Source: Spirochaetales bacterium
Lineage (GTDB): Bacteria; Spirochaetota; Spirochaetia; Sphaerochaetales; Sphaerochaetaceae
Assembly: GCA_017614375.1 (NCBI GenBank)
Contig: JAGABZ010000006.1
Span: 124,001 to 188,000, forward strand
Direction of reading: 5' to 3'
DNA length: 64,000 nt
In this document: one piece after another, positions 23,533 to 32,249 of the stretch
Layout of the letters: every line of letters starts with the position of its first letter
Position numbering within the stretch: position 1 is the first letter of the stretch
Position numbers and translations under genes: made by a program
The notes under the pieces: generated by a model
What the model was told of the DNA's origin: nothing
The model's input: only the letters and a program-made list of their open reading frames with translations
Databases searched by the model: none

Positions 23533-24512
23533 ACAACATGCAGATCAAGCAGGCCGTTCTGGACCTGATCAGGGAATACGACAGCATCATAATCTCCCGG
23601 CACATCAGACCGGACGGGGACGCCTGCGGTTCGGCTCTCGGACTGAAGAGAATCATAGAACTGTCGTTTCCGGACAAGACGGTACGTTACATCGCCGACG
23701 ATGAATCCGAGCTCTACAGCTTTCTCGGAAGCGGCGATCAGCAGGTGAGTGAGGAGGTCTACAGACGGTCGCTGTTGATTGTCGTCGACACGGCCACCGA
23801 TGACCGGATTTCCAATTCTATGGCTAGATTTGCCGGGAAAATTCTCAAAATAGACCATCATATCGATAATGAGCCCTACGGAGACCTCTGCTGGATCGAG
23901 GACGGACGCTCGTCCAACTGCGAGCTTCTGGCCGACTTTCTGACGAGTTTTCCCGGGGTTCTGAAGACCGACACCTACGGGGCAACCTGCCTCTATGCGG
24001 GGATGGTCACCGACTCGGGCCGTTTCATGTTCGAGGGGACCTGCGGTGACACCCTGCGCCTGGCCGGAGCGCTGCTGGATTACGGGGTGGATATCCAGAC
24101 CCTGTACGCGCAGCTGTACATGGACGATTATGCCTTTCACAAGTTCAAGGCCCATGTTCTGCAGACGATGAACATCACCCCTTCGGGAGTCGCTTGGACT
24201 TATGTCGACAACGATACAATCAAGCAGTTCGGCCTGAGCCTGAAACAGGCCAGCGAGTGTGCCTCCTTTATGGAGAAGATCCGCGGATCGCTGATCTGGC
24301 TGGCCTTCATCGACAACCCCGACGGAACCATCCGGGTCCGCCTGCGCTCCCGGTTCGTGACGGTCAATTCCCTGGCAAACAAGTACGGCGGCGGCGGACA
24401 CGCCAACGCAAGCGGGGCCACGGTTGCAGACCGGGCGCAGATGCAGGCTCTGATTGACGACGCTGACGCGCTGCTGGCTGACTACAAGGCCAACCACAGG
24501 GGGTGGCTGTGA
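23529..24512 (+). CDS. DHH-family phosphoesterase, NrnA-like (copy 2)
   Basis: A 327-residue paralogue of the previous protein. It has the full motif set (RPDGDACGS with D29 and D31, VVDT, IDHH, and GGGGHANASGA), so both copies should be active. The copies differ over most of their length (for instance YRYIADDESELYSFLG-type text against GDSAGRYSFLVPEG), which points to division of labour and not recent duplication. The ATGA overlap with copy 1 and the GTGA overlap with surE tie the nucleotide phosphatases into one unit. Confidence 0.87.
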   Translation: MNNMQIKQAVLDLIREYDSIIISRHIRPDGDACGSALGLKRIIELSFPDKTVRYIADDESELYSFLGSGDQQVSEEVYRRSLLIVVDTATDDRISNSMARFAGKILKIDHHIDNEPYGDLCWIEDGRSSNCELLADFLTSFPGVLKTDTYGATCLYAGMVTDSGRFMFEGTCGDTLRLAGALLDYGVDIQTLYAQLYMDDYAFHKFKAHVLQTMNITPSGVAWTYVDNDTIKQFGLSLKQASECASFMEKIRGSLIWLAFIDNPDGTIRVRLRSRFVTVNSLANKYGGGGHANASGATVADRAQMQALIDDADALLADYKANHRGWL

Positions 24513-25234
24513 AGATACTCATTACCAACGACGATGGAATCCGGGCCGAAGGGCTTGAGATTCTCGCGCGCTGGGCCCGCAAAATAGGGGAGGTGACCAT
24601 CGCTGCCCCGATGGTGGAGCAGAGCGGAAAGAGCCACAGCATCAACATCCACAGTCCGTTTTCAGCTAATCCCGTTTCATATCCGGTGGATGGAGTCCGG
24701 GCCTGGGCTGTCGATTCCACTCCGGCAGACTGTGTCAGGTTCTACCTGGCCACGATTGAGGATGCCGACATCGTCTTTTCCGGGATCAACCGCGGGGTGA
24801 ACCTCGGCGGCGACATCGCTTACTCGGGGACGGTCGGAGCGGTTTTCGAGGCCTCATATTTCGGGAAGAAGGCCGTGGCCTTTTCCACATTTCCCGACAG
24901 CCTGATGGCGGCGGGCAGTGACCTGGACAGAATCTGGGACTACGTCACCGGAAACGGGCTGCTGGAAAAGCACAGTCTGTTCAATATCAACATTCCCTCT
25001 GCCCCCGGGGCGGAGATACGGATTACACGTCAGGGCGGAGCGTACTTCAAGGACAGATACGAGGAAATCTCGCCCGGGATGTACATCGCCCGGGGATACT
25101 GCGTCCACGACGGCGGGGCGGACATGAGTCTGGACACCGACGCGCTGATGAGCGGTTGCGTCTCGATCAGCCCCCTCAGTCCGGCCCGGACCGATGAGAC
25201 GGTTTTCAGACATTTGGCCGGCATGGAGTGCTGA
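24509..25234 (+). CDS. surE: 5'/3'-nucleotidase SurE
   Basis: A 241-residue survival protein E, a metal-dependent nucleoside monophosphate phosphatase. The N-terminal KILITNDDG carries the two catalytic Asp residues. SGINRGVNLGGDIAYSGTVGAVFE is the conserved core, shown here only in part by GVNLG and SGTVGAVFE. The GTG at 24509, with AGGGGG five bases upstream, is chosen; it overlaps the preceding stop. Together with the two NrnA-like proteins it forms a small nucleotide-salvage or turnover operon. Confidence 0.93.
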   Translation: MKILITNDDGIRAEGLEILARWARKIGEVTIAAPMVEQSGKSHSINIHSPFSANPVSYPVDGVRAWAVDSTPADCVRFYLATIEDADIVFSGINRGVNLGGDIAYSGTVGAVFEASYFGKKAVAFSTFPDSLMAAGSDLDRIWDYVTGNGLLEKHSLFNINIPSAPGAEIRITRQGGAYFKDRYEEISPGMYIARGYCVHDGGADMSLDTDALMSGCVSISPLSPARTDETVFRHLAGMEC

Positions 25235-25237
25235 ACT

Positions 25238-25657
25238 ATGGCAGAACAGGTCTATTTCCACACGGTACAGTACTATGAGACGGACAGGATGGGGGTGACC
25301 CACCATTCGAACTACATCCGCTGGATGGAGGAGGCCCGCGTAGCCCTGCTGGGGGCAACGGGGGCGGACTATCGCGAGATGGAAGAGCAGGGGGTGCTCT
25401 CACCGGTGGTCAAGGTGGAGTGCGGTTTCAAAAAGCCGACAACCTTCGGAGACCGGGTGGGTATCCGTCTGAAAATCGCCGCCTTTACCGGAATCCGGCT
25501 GACCCTGGGCTATGAGATGTTCCGCGAGTCGGACGGTGAGACGGTATGCACCGCCACAAGCGAGCACTGTTTCATGGATCCGTCGGGAAAGCTGCTCAAC
25601 CTCCGCCGCAGCCATCCTGAGCTTTTCGAGGTCCTGAAGGCCGTTGAAAGTGTGTAG
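25238..25657 (+). CDS. Acyl-CoA thioesterase, YbgC/4-hydroxybenzoyl-CoA type
   Basis: A 139-residue hot-dog-fold protein. The N-terminal motif TVQYYETDRMGVTHHSNYIRW holds the catalytic Asp (D16) and the family Tyr/His pattern. It hydrolyses acyl-CoA or acyl-ACP thioesters; the natural substrate is unknown. It is the last gene of the lipoprotein-nrnA-nrnA-surE unit, three bases after surE, and has no clear terminator behind it. Confidence 0.87.
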   Translation: MAEQVYFHTVQYYETDRMGVTHHSNYIRWMEEARVALLGATGADYREMEEQGVLSPVVKVECGFKKPTTFGDRVGIRLKIAAFTGIRLTLGYEMFRESDGETVCTATSEHCFMDPSGKLLNLRRSHPELFEVLKAVESV

Positions 25658-25691
25658 TTGCGGGTAATCCGCACAAAAGTTCGCGCCCGCA

Positions 25692-25720
25692 TTTACAAGA
25701 CGGGACGTTCGTGCTATATT
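25692..25720 (+). promoter_or_regulatory. Promoter of the four-gene exported-protein operon
   Basis: TTTACA (25692-25697), a 17-bp spacer and TATATT (25715-25720), preceded by TGC for an extended -10. Transcription should start near 25727, which leaves a leader of about 38 nt. Confidence 0.6.
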
Positions 25721-25764
25721 GTATTCTGTATCCGTGCATGCGGGGAAATTGCGGGTGCGCTGTG

Positions 25765-26298
25765 ATGAAGAAAGTACTGATTATTCTGCTTTTCTTTGTA
25801 TCCCTTCCCCTTCTGGCCGTCGACACGAGTACGACGAATTTCAGCGTGCACCTTTCCGTCACGACAGTCAAACACTTCACCATGTCGATCAAGCCGTTTG
25901 ACGTGAACTACAACACGATTCTCGACGGTGAGACTGTTGAGGTGGACGGAGTGAACAATACCCACCGTTCCCAGATCTGCAGGGTTGACATCGCGACAAA
26001 CGAGAAGAATTACTACATCACCTTTTCCGGCGTGGCTCTCAACTGCACCGAGGGGTATTCCCAGGGGCAGAAGTTCCCGTACCGGCTGGTTCTCACCAAG
26101 GGAACCCGAGAGTTGACCCTGGACATCCTGGCAACCGATCTCGTTCTGGGGACAAAGGCTATCGATTTCCCGGTTGAGGTTGCCTCGCCGGGTATCGTCA
26201 CATCGAGGATTTTCGTGTATGCCGTGCTGACGGACTTCAATGATATGCTTCCGGGCACCTATCAGGCCACGATTCAGGTGGAGGAGAAGACGCTGTGA
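25765..26298 (+). CDS. Exported beta-rich protein, first gene of unrecognised four-gene operon
   Basis: A 177-residue protein with a signal peptide (MKKVLIILLFFVSLPLLA). The mature part is short alternating hydrophobic strands with one Cys pair (C74-like QICRV and NCTEG), and it ends LPGTYQATIQVEEKTL. That G-x-Y-x-x-T-I ending resembles the last strand of pilin-type or spore-coat-U-type beta sandwiches and recurs in the genes downstream. I do not recognise the family. The start chosen is the ATG at the signal peptide; an upstream in-frame ATG at 25738 is possible. It overlaps the next gene by four bases. Confidence 0.6.
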   Translation: MKKVLIILLFFVSLPLLAVDTSTTNFSVHLSVTTVKHFTMSIKPFDVNYNTILDGETVEVDGVNNTHRSQICRVDIATNEKNYYITFSGVALNCTEGYSQGQKFPYRLVLTKGTRELTLDILATDLVLGTKAIDFPVEVASPGIVTSRIFVYAVLTDFNDMLPGTYQATIQVEEKTL

Positions 26299-26972
26299 AA
26301 AGAACCGTATTTATCGCGCTGCTCCTCCTGACGGCCCTGTCGTTTGCCCTGGCCGATACTTCAGAACTTACAATCAAGGGCTACTATGCCCCGGCGGCGG
26401 AGAAAACCTGCAGCCTGAAAGTCTGGCAGCCGACCCAGGGCGCCCCGACCGATTCGGACCGCATCTACCACTCCGGTTCGGTGACCCTCGACGGTTCGGG
26501 GCTCGACATCTCACAGTCCAACACGACCACCACCCTGAACAACGAAACGGTGAAATATGTGGAGTTCCCTCTGTTTACGTGGGAGGTTACCAGCAACTTC
26601 AACACGACCTATACCCTGTCCTTTAAGATGTCTCCGTTCCAGGCCTTCAAGGGAGGCAGTTACTACATCCCGAGCCACAGAATCCTGATGACAGTCGGCA
26701 ACGCGACCGTTTCGGAGGATTTCTACAACCCCAGCTCCGAGGACGGAACCACCCAGGGGACCTACCCCTATGTGGGATTCTATGTCAGCGGCAGCACCGT
26801 CAGGACCACGAATTTCAGCTATGACAACACGACCAATCCTCTCAACGGTTCGGAGAACAACCCTGCCAGCGTGACCGGAACGTGCAAACTCTGGATGTTC
26901 GCCATAGACGAGGAAAGCGGCACGACCTTTGACTATTCGAGCAACGTGACAGTGGAGTTGACCGTACAATGA
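26295..26972 (+). CDS. Exported beta-rich protein, second gene of the four-gene operon
   Basis: A 225-residue protein with a signal peptide ending SFALADT. The mature part is rich in Thr, Ser, Asn and Tyr, with many predicted strands and no lysine-rich or catalytic motif. It contains two Cys residues, in KTCSLKVW and TGTCKLWMF. The end FDYSSNVTVELTVQ is a looser version of the shared C-terminal strand. The GTG start overlaps the previous stop and follows GAGGAG. Low charge and high Thr/Asn content suggest a structural surface or periplasmic protein. Confidence 0.6.
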   Translation: MKRTVFIALLLLTALSFALADTSELTIKGYYAPAAEKTCSLKVWQPTQGAPTDSDRIYHSGSVTLDGSGLDISQSNTTTTLNNETVKYVEFPLFTWEVTSNFNTTYTLSFKMSPFQAFKGGSYYIPSHRILMTVGNATVSEDFYNPSSEDGTTQGTYPYVGFYVSGSTVRTTNFSYDNTTNPLNGSENNPASVTGTCKLWMFAIDEESGTTFDYSSNVTVELTVQ

Positions 26973-27658
26973 AGAGAATCCTGATTGTTTCCATCCTGCT
27001 TCTGTCCTGTCTGTTTTCCCTCGTTGCCGAAGACCTCAAGGAAAACTACAACATTTCCCAGACAATCCAGGGCTTTGTCGAGCTGAACAACGTGGCCAGC
27101 TTTGAGCTTTACGTCGGATCCTTCCAGTATAATTCCGGAAACGGAATCAACCTCGACATCAACGACTCGAACAACAACCTCAGGTATCTCATTGCCCCGA
27201 CCCAGACCCCGATGAGCGAGGCGGGACTGCTTGTCTCAACCGTCACGTTGGCGGCGTCCCAGCCCGTATACAGGCTGAGAATCACCCACAACAGGCTCAG
27301 CTGGAAAAACCCCATGACAAATGTCTGGTCATATCTGGATTACGAACTTGCATTCAGCTACAAGGTCACATCCCTGGTCAACGGTTCCAGTGTCACCAAC
27401 ACAGTCACCAAATTCTGTAAGAGCCGCGAACTTGACCCCAACACAACCTACGACAGCACGACAACGAGTACGGATTATGCCATCATTGTTTCCCTGACCG
27501 AGGGCGGTAACGGCGGCAACGTGACTATCAACGATGCCGGTCTGCACTTCCGCCTGAGAACCGCCCCGACTGTCTCCACTCAGTATGTCAACAACAACAA
27601 CCAGACGAAGACAGGGCATTACGATTCGACCATATATATCGATGTGGAGAGCCTGTGA
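26969..27658 (+). CDS. Exported beta-rich protein, third gene of the four-gene operon
   Basis: A 229-residue protein with a signal peptide (cut near SLVAED). It has an Asn-rich mature region (NDSNNNLRYL, NNNNQTKTG) and the ending GHYDSTIYIDVESL, close to that of the first and fourth proteins. It is coupled by ATGA to the gene before and by TGATG to the one after. No homologue is recognised from sequence. The Asn-rich runs and absence of catalytic motifs fit an assembled subunit better than an enzyme. Confidence 0.6.
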   Translation: MKRILIVSILLLSCLFSLVAEDLKENYNISQTIQGFVELNNVASFELYVGSFQYNSGNGINLDINDSNNNLRYLIAPTQTPMSEAGLLVSTVTLAASQPVYRLRITHNRLSWKNPMTNVWSYLDYELAFSYKVTSLVNGSSVTNTVTKFCKSRELDPNTTYDSTTTSTDYAIIVSLTEGGNGGNVTINDAGLHFRLRTAPTVSTQYVNNNNQTKTGHYDSTIYIDVESL

Positions 27659-28986
27659 TGAAAAAATCCGCAGTCCTGATTCTGATACTTCTTGTTCTGT
27701 CCCCTCTGTTCGCGATAACCGACGCGGAAAAAACAGAGCGCGTCTGGTTCATGGATAACGCACAGGACAAGTTCAAGAGTGTCGACCTTGAGAAGGCCAT
27801 ATACCTGCCCAAGTACAACTCCAGGGACTGGTCAGGCACTGCTGATGACTATGGTGATCCGGAGAACGGAACCTATGGCACGGTCAATGTTCTGGGGCAT
27901 ATCGGCTGTGCATTCCTCGATCACCATCTGCGGTTTACCGTCACCACCGACGGACGGTTCGTCTCCCAGTCCGATCCGACAAAGTACCGTGAGTTCTATA
28001 TCGCCCTGATGCCGAGAATCCGTTACGGCGAGAAGGACTACAACTGCATCATGGACTATTCGACCACACCCGCCCAACAGGTGACGGTCTCCGACCGAGT
28101 CCCCAATACGAAGTTCACAGGTTCGGCCACTGTCGTCACTCCGAGCTGGACCAACAGCAGTCCGTCCGTGGTTATCGACGGAAACGGCACGACAAAGAAC
28201 CCGACACGTTTCTACTGTGACGTGCTTATCATCATGGATGAGCTGACCGCCGCCGACCAGCAGCACCTGGCCCAGAAGGACGACTACATCGCCACTGTAA
28301 CTATCAGCTGGACCTGCACCGATCCGGACTGCGACTACTCGGACGCCAACGTCTCCGGTTTCCAGGGGCACCATGCCTGCCACCAGGGCTCGTACACCTT
28401 CGTCGTACGTGGATACATCAACAAGCAACCTACTGCAACCAAAATCAGCGCCTTCGTCGTCCCGACGTTTTCGGCCACCAACCTCAACATCATGGACATA
28501 GTGGCCAACAAAAACGGGGAGGAGAAAATCGCGGATTTCGACCTGTATGCATCTTCAAACAAGACGGACTGGGTAAGCCTGTTGTATGTATTTCCCTCCT
28601 CAAGCAACAGTTACTCAACCAACGGCTCTCATTTCTTCCTGACCAAGAAAACCGACGCCAATGTGAAGATTCCGTATCAGATAGTAATAAAGAATCTGGA
28701 TACAGGTCAGGTGAACCAGACATTTGACGGCACGATGAAGTACGTCCAGAGCAACACGACGTCACGCCTGCAGTTGGCGGACTATCGAAGTATGATCAAC
28801 GACCGAAGCGCTGTTCTCTGGTACTCAATCCTGTACAAGGGCGAGGTATATATCAACATCCAGATGGAGGATCCGGAGCATGCCGGACAGTACATCCCGA
28901 TGACCGAGGCCGAACTGAACAGCGACCCGAACTACGCCGGTCTGTATACTTCAACGATTTACTACCACGTCGTCTCGTCCAATTAA
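27658..28986 (+). CDS. Large exported beta-rich protein, fourth gene of the four-gene operon
   Basis: A 442-residue protein with a signal peptide (cut near SPLFAITDA). The middle has a small Cys/His cluster (WTCTDPDCDYSD, then GHHACHQGS) that could bind metal or form disulphides. The C-terminal third ends GLYTSTIYYHVVSSN, the same closing motif as proteins one and three. Twice the length of its neighbours, it could be a tip, anchor or scaffold for them; this is inference. A good terminator follows. Confidence 0.6.
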   Translation: MKKSAVLILILLVLSPLFAITDAEKTERVWFMDNAQDKFKSVDLEKAIYLPKYNSRDWSGTADDYGDPENGTYGTVNVLGHIGCAFLDHHLRFTVTTDGRFVSQSDPTKYREFYIALMPRIRYGEKDYNCIMDYSTTPAQQVTVSDRVPNTKFTGSATVVTPSWTNSSPSVVIDGNGTTKNPTRFYCDVLIIMDELTAADQQHLAQKDDYIATVTISWTCTDPDCDYSDANVSGFQGHHACHQGSYTFVVRGYINKQPTATKISAFVVPTFSATNLNIMDIVANKNGEEKIADFDLYASSNKTDWVSLLYVFPSSSNSYSTNGSHFFLTKKTDANVKIPYQIVIKNLDTGQVNQTFDGTMKYVQSNTTSRLQLADYRSMINDRSAVLWYSILYKGEVYINIQMEDPEHAGQYIPMTEAELNSDPNYAGLYTSTIYYHVVSSN

Positions 28987-28993
28987 CCGTCTT

Positions 28994-29024
28994 GCGGAGG
29001 CAGTCAGCCTCCGCTATTATTTTA
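28994..29024 (+). terminator. Rho-independent terminator after exported-protein operon
   Basis: An 8-bp stem GCGGAGGC/GCCTCCGC with a 5-nt loop, followed by a run TATTATTTTA. Confidence 0.85.
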
Positions 29025-29068
29025 TCCGACCGGGAATCGCCCGGGTAATCCAACAGCAGGAGACCTGA

Positions 29069-30865
29069 ATGAAAATCACCGACGACATCATCTACATCGG
29101 CGTGAACGACCATGAAATCGACCTCTTTGAAGGCCAGTACATCGTCCCCAACGGGATGGCTTACAACTCATACCTGATAACGGACAAGAAGATTGCCGTC
29201 ATGGACACGGTTGACCGCCGGTTTACCCACCAGTGGCTGGACAACATCCAAAAGGCCCTCGGCAGCCGCAAGCCCGATTATCTGGTCGTACAGCACATGG
29301 AGCCGGACCACTCGGCCAACATCCTGAATTTCATGAAGGCCTATCCGCAGACCACCGTCGTTTCCTCGGCAAAAGCCTTTCCGATGATGAAGAACTTCCT
29401 CGGTGAGGATTTCGAGGGCAGGCGCATCGAGGTCGGCGAAGGTGACAGCCTGAATCTGGGCAGGCACACGCTGAACTTCATCACCGCCCCGATGGTCCAC
29501 TGGCCCGAGGTAATCATGACCTACGACAGTACCGACAGAGTTCTCTTTTCCGCCGACGGTTTCGGCAAGTTCGGAGCCCTGGATACCGAGGAGGACTGGG
29601 CATGTGAGGCCCGCCGCTATTACTTCGGCATCGTCGGCAAGTACGGGGCGCAGGTACAGGCCGTTTTGCGCAAGGCCTCGTCGCTCGATATTGCGGTAAT
29701 CTGTCCCCTCCACGGGCCGGTCCTCTCCGAGAATCTGGGTTACTACCTCAACCTCTACAATATCTGGTCTTCTTACGGTGTGGAGAGCGAGGGCGTGATG
29801 ATTGCCTACACCTCCGTCTACGGAAACACCAGAAAAGCGGTCGAACTGCTTGAGCAGAAGCTCCGGGACAAGGGCTGCCCTAAGGTGGTTGTCACCGACC
29901 TGGCCCGGGATGACATGGCAGAGGCTGTCGAGGACGCTTTCCGCTACGGCAGGCTGGTCCTGGCATCCACGACGTACAACGCGGATGTATTCCCCTTCAT
30001 GAGGACATTCATCGAGCACCTGACCGAGCGCAACTACCAGAACCGCACAGTGGCCATCATCGAAAACGGTTCCTGGGCGCCGCAGGCGGCAAAGGTCATG
30101 ACGAACCTCCTCTCCGGTTCAAAGAACCTCACCTTTGCACAGACCTCCGTCCGGATAAAGTCCGCCCTGAATGACGAGTCAAAGGCCCAGATCGAGGCCC
30201 TGGCGGACGAGCTGTGCAAGGACTACCTGGCCCGTCAGGACGAGACCGCCAACAAAAATGACATGACGGCCCTGTTCAAGATCGGCTACGGATTGTACGT
30301 CGTCACCTCCACCGACGGCCGCATGGACAACGGGATGATAGTCAACACCGTTTCCCAGGTGACCAGTTCCCCGAACCGTGTTGCAGTGTGCATCAACAAG
30401 CAGAACTACACCCACCATGTAGTCCAGCAGACCGGAATCATGAACCTCAACTGCCTCAGCATAGAGGCTCCCTTCTCCGTCTTTGAACGCTTCGGCTTCC
30501 AGAGCGGCAGGACCGTGGACAAGTTCGAGGGTTCGGATTACGAGGTGCTGAGGTCTGACAATGGCCTTCGTTTCCTTTCAAAGTATATCAACGCGATGAT
30601 GAGCCTTAAGGTCGAGAGCTACGTCGATCTGGATACCCACGGGATGTTCATCTGCACGGTGAGCGAGGCCAGGGTGCTCAGCGACAAGGAAACGATGACC
30701 TACACCTATTACCAGTCCAACGTCAAACCCAGGCCGAAGACCGAGGGAAAGAAGGGCTGGGTCTGCAAGATCTGCGGCTATGTGTATGAGGGCGAGGAGC
30801 TTCCCGATGACTTCATCTGCCCGCTGTGCAAGCACCCGGCTTCGGATTTCGAGCGGATCAGCTGA
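29069..30865 (+). CDS. Flavodiiron protein fused to flavin-reductase-like and rubredoxin domains
   Basis: A 598-residue cytoplasmic O2/NO-reducing enzyme. Residues 1-240 are the diiron lactamase-like domain with a full ligand set (H76-x-E78-x-D80-H81, H144, D163, H215). Residues 243-390 are flavodoxin-like (AYTSVYGNTRKA binds FMN). Residues about 400-550 match FMN-binding flavin reductases. Residues 561-598 are rubredoxin, with C566, C569, C584 and C587. The chain can therefore carry electrons from NAD(P)H or rubredoxin to the diiron site without partners. The usual role is oxygen or nitric oxide defence in anaerobes. It has an AGGAG ribosome site and overlaps the Nudix gene by one base. Confidence 0.93.
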   Translation: MKITDDIIYIGVNDHEIDLFEGQYIVPNGMAYNSYLITDKKIAVMDTVDRRFTHQWLDNIQKALGSRKPDYLVVQHMEPDHSANILNFMKAYPQTTVVSSAKAFPMMKNFLGEDFEGRRIEVGEGDSLNLGRHTLNFITAPMVHWPEVIMTYDSTDRVLFSADGFGKFGALDTEEDWACEARRYYFGIVGKYGAQVQAVLRKASSLDIAVICPLHGPVLSENLGYYLNLYNIWSSYGVESEGVMIAYTSVYGNTRKAVELLEQKLRDKGCPKVVVTDLARDDMAEAVEDAFRYGRLVLASTTYNADVFPFMRTFIEHLTERNYQNRTVAIIENGSWAPQAAKVMTNLLSGSKNLTFAQTSVRIKSALNDESKAQIEALADELCKDYLARQDETANKNDMTALFKIGYGLYVVTSTDGRMDNGMIVNTVSQVTSSPNRVAVCINKQNYTHHVVQQTGIMNLNCLSIEAPFSVFERFGFQSGRTVDKFEGSDYEVLRSDNGLRFLSKYINAMMSLKVESYVDLDTHGMFICTVSEARVLSDKETMTYTYYQSNVKPRPKTEGKKGWVCKICGYVYEGEELPDDFICPLCKHPASDFERIS

Positions 30866-31404
30866 TGGAACTCACCGAAAAGAAACTGAGCGGGGTTTCC
30901 GTCTATGACGGGAACCTGCTCCATGTGCGCCGCGACGAAGTGGTTCTCCCCAACGGAAGAACCGCCTCCCGGGAGTTCATACGCCATCCCGGCGCCGTGG
31001 CGGTCGTGCCTGTGACCGACGATTCAAAGGTGGTTGTAGAGCGTCAGTTCCGCTATCCGCTCGGTCAGGTGATTCTGGAGATTCCGGCCGGAAAGATCGA
31101 CCCGGGCGAGGATACCCTGGCGGCCGCCAAGAGGGAGCTGGAGGAGGAGACGGGGTATACGGCCTCAGAGTGGGAATGCATCGGCACCTTCAATCCGTCC
31201 CCGGCCTACACGGACGAGCTTATTACCCTCTATCTGGCCCGCGGGCTTAAGGCAGGACACGACCGGATGGACGAGGATGAGTTTCTCAACGTAGAGCTGA
31301 TGGACCTGCAGGAGCTGGTTTCCCTGATTGTCCGCGGGGAAGTCCCAGACGGGAAAACCCAGACGGCCGTCCTTCTGGCCCGTGAAAGGCTCTCGTCATT
31401 GTAG
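30865..31404 (+). CDS. Nudix hydrolase, ADP-ribose pyrophosphatase type
   Basis: A 179-residue protein with a perfect Nudix box, starting at GKIDPGE and ending RELEEETGY, which binds Mg and the pyrophosphate. The preceding strands (VVVERQFRYPLGQVILEIPAG) are the hallmark of ADP-ribose/ADP-sugar hydrolases of the NudF type. The start overlaps the flavodiiron stop (TGATG), linking it to an oxidative-stress gene. Confidence 0.88.
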   Translation: MELTEKKLSGVSVYDGNLLHVRRDEVVLPNGRTASREFIRHPGAVAVVPVTDDSKVVVERQFRYPLGQVILEIPAGKIDPGEDTLAAAKRELEEETGYTASEWECIGTFNPSPAYTDELITLYLARGLKAGHDRMDEDEFLNVELMDLQELVSLIVRGEVPDGKTQTAVLLARERLSSL

Positions 31405-31427
31405 CAGGTCATATCTTCTGATAAGAT
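31399..31427 (+). promoter_or_regulatory. Promoter of the HD-protein operon, predicted leaderless
   Basis: TTGTAG (31399-31404), a 17-bp spacer and TAAGAT (31422-31427), then 6 nt to the ATG at 31434. The -10 lies within a small hairpin (ATATCTT CTGAT AAGATAT). Confidence 0.45.
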
Positions 31428-31433
31428 ATTGGT

Positions 31434-32249
31434 ATGAAATCACCTAAAGAACTGACCCTCGAGCGCAGGCTGCTGAGGATTCTTGAAGAAGGTTCGCATT
31501 CCCATGCCCTGGCGCAGACCCTGATTGCCGATGAGGAAATCCAGAACATCCAGGACTACGGAAACAACGTCTCGATAAAGAGGCTCGGGTTCAACGACCA
31601 CGGGCCGGTACATATGCGCCAGGTGGCGATCAACGCCCTGACCATGCTCAGGCTGCTCCATCAGGCGGGTATTCCGATGAGCCTGGAAAAGGAACAGGTC
31701 GGCACCTATGACGACAGCGCCTGTGCGGTGCTGCTGGCTTCGTTTCTCCACGACCTGGGGATGTCGATCGGGCGGCAGGACCACGAACTGATGAGCGCGA
31801 TTATCGCTCGGCCGATTATCCGCCGCCTGCTTGAGAGCCTTGAGGGGCTTGATGCCCGCAGAAGGACGATGATCGAGTGCATGGCGCTGGAGGGCATAGT
31901 GGGACACATGGCCACACGCCGGATTCATTCGCTCGAGGCCGGGTTGATTCTGATTGCCGACGGTTGCGACATGGAAAAGGGCAGGGCCCGGATTCCCCTG
32001 GCAATCAGCCTCGGCGGACAGGAGGCCCACTACGGAGACATCCACAAGTATTCCGCAAACTCCATCGAGCATGTGGAGATTGACAAGGGACAGACCAAGC
32101 CGATCCGGATCACGGTGCACATGTCCAGCGAGGTCGGCTGCTTCCAGATTGAGGAAGTGCTGATTCCCAAGATCAACATGAGCCCTTCAAAGCCGTTTGT
32201 CGAACTGGTCGCCCTGGTCGGAGGGGAAAGCGAGAGGCACTACCTGTGA
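31434..32249 (+). CDS. HD-domain phosphohydrolase-like protein
   Basis: A 271-residue protein with the HD metal motif: NDHGPVHMRQV (H56, H60) followed by FLHDLGM (H106, D107) and the later HEL and EGIVGH elements. HD proteins hydrolyse nucleotides or cyclic nucleotides or act as sensors; the substrate here is unknown. The C-terminal 60 residues form a small beta domain. No ribosome site precedes the ATG. The stop overlaps the kinase gene by four bases. Confidence 0.83.
   Translation: MKSPKELTLERRLLRILEEGSHSHALAQTLIADEEIQNIQDYGNNVSIKRLGFNDHGPVHMRQVAINALTMLRLLHQAGIPMSLEKEQVGTYDDSACAVLLASFLHDLGMSIGRQDHELMSAIIARPIIRRLLESLEGLDARRRTMIECMALEGIVGHMATRRIHSLEAGLILIADGCDMEKGRARIPLAISLGGQEAHYGDIHKYSANSIEHVEIDKGQTKPIRITVHMSSEVGCFQIEEVLIPKINMSPSKPFVELVALVGGESERHYL

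Noticed and set aside
26295-28986. Chaperone-usher pilus operon
   Set aside because: The proteins look like beta-sandwich subunits, but no chaperone or usher gene lies in or next to the operon, so that system name is not justified.
31405-31433. Terminator between the Nudix and HD genes
   Set aside because: The hairpin ATATCTT-CTGAT-AAGATAT is AT-only and has no T run. It overlaps a good promoter, which explains the sequence better.
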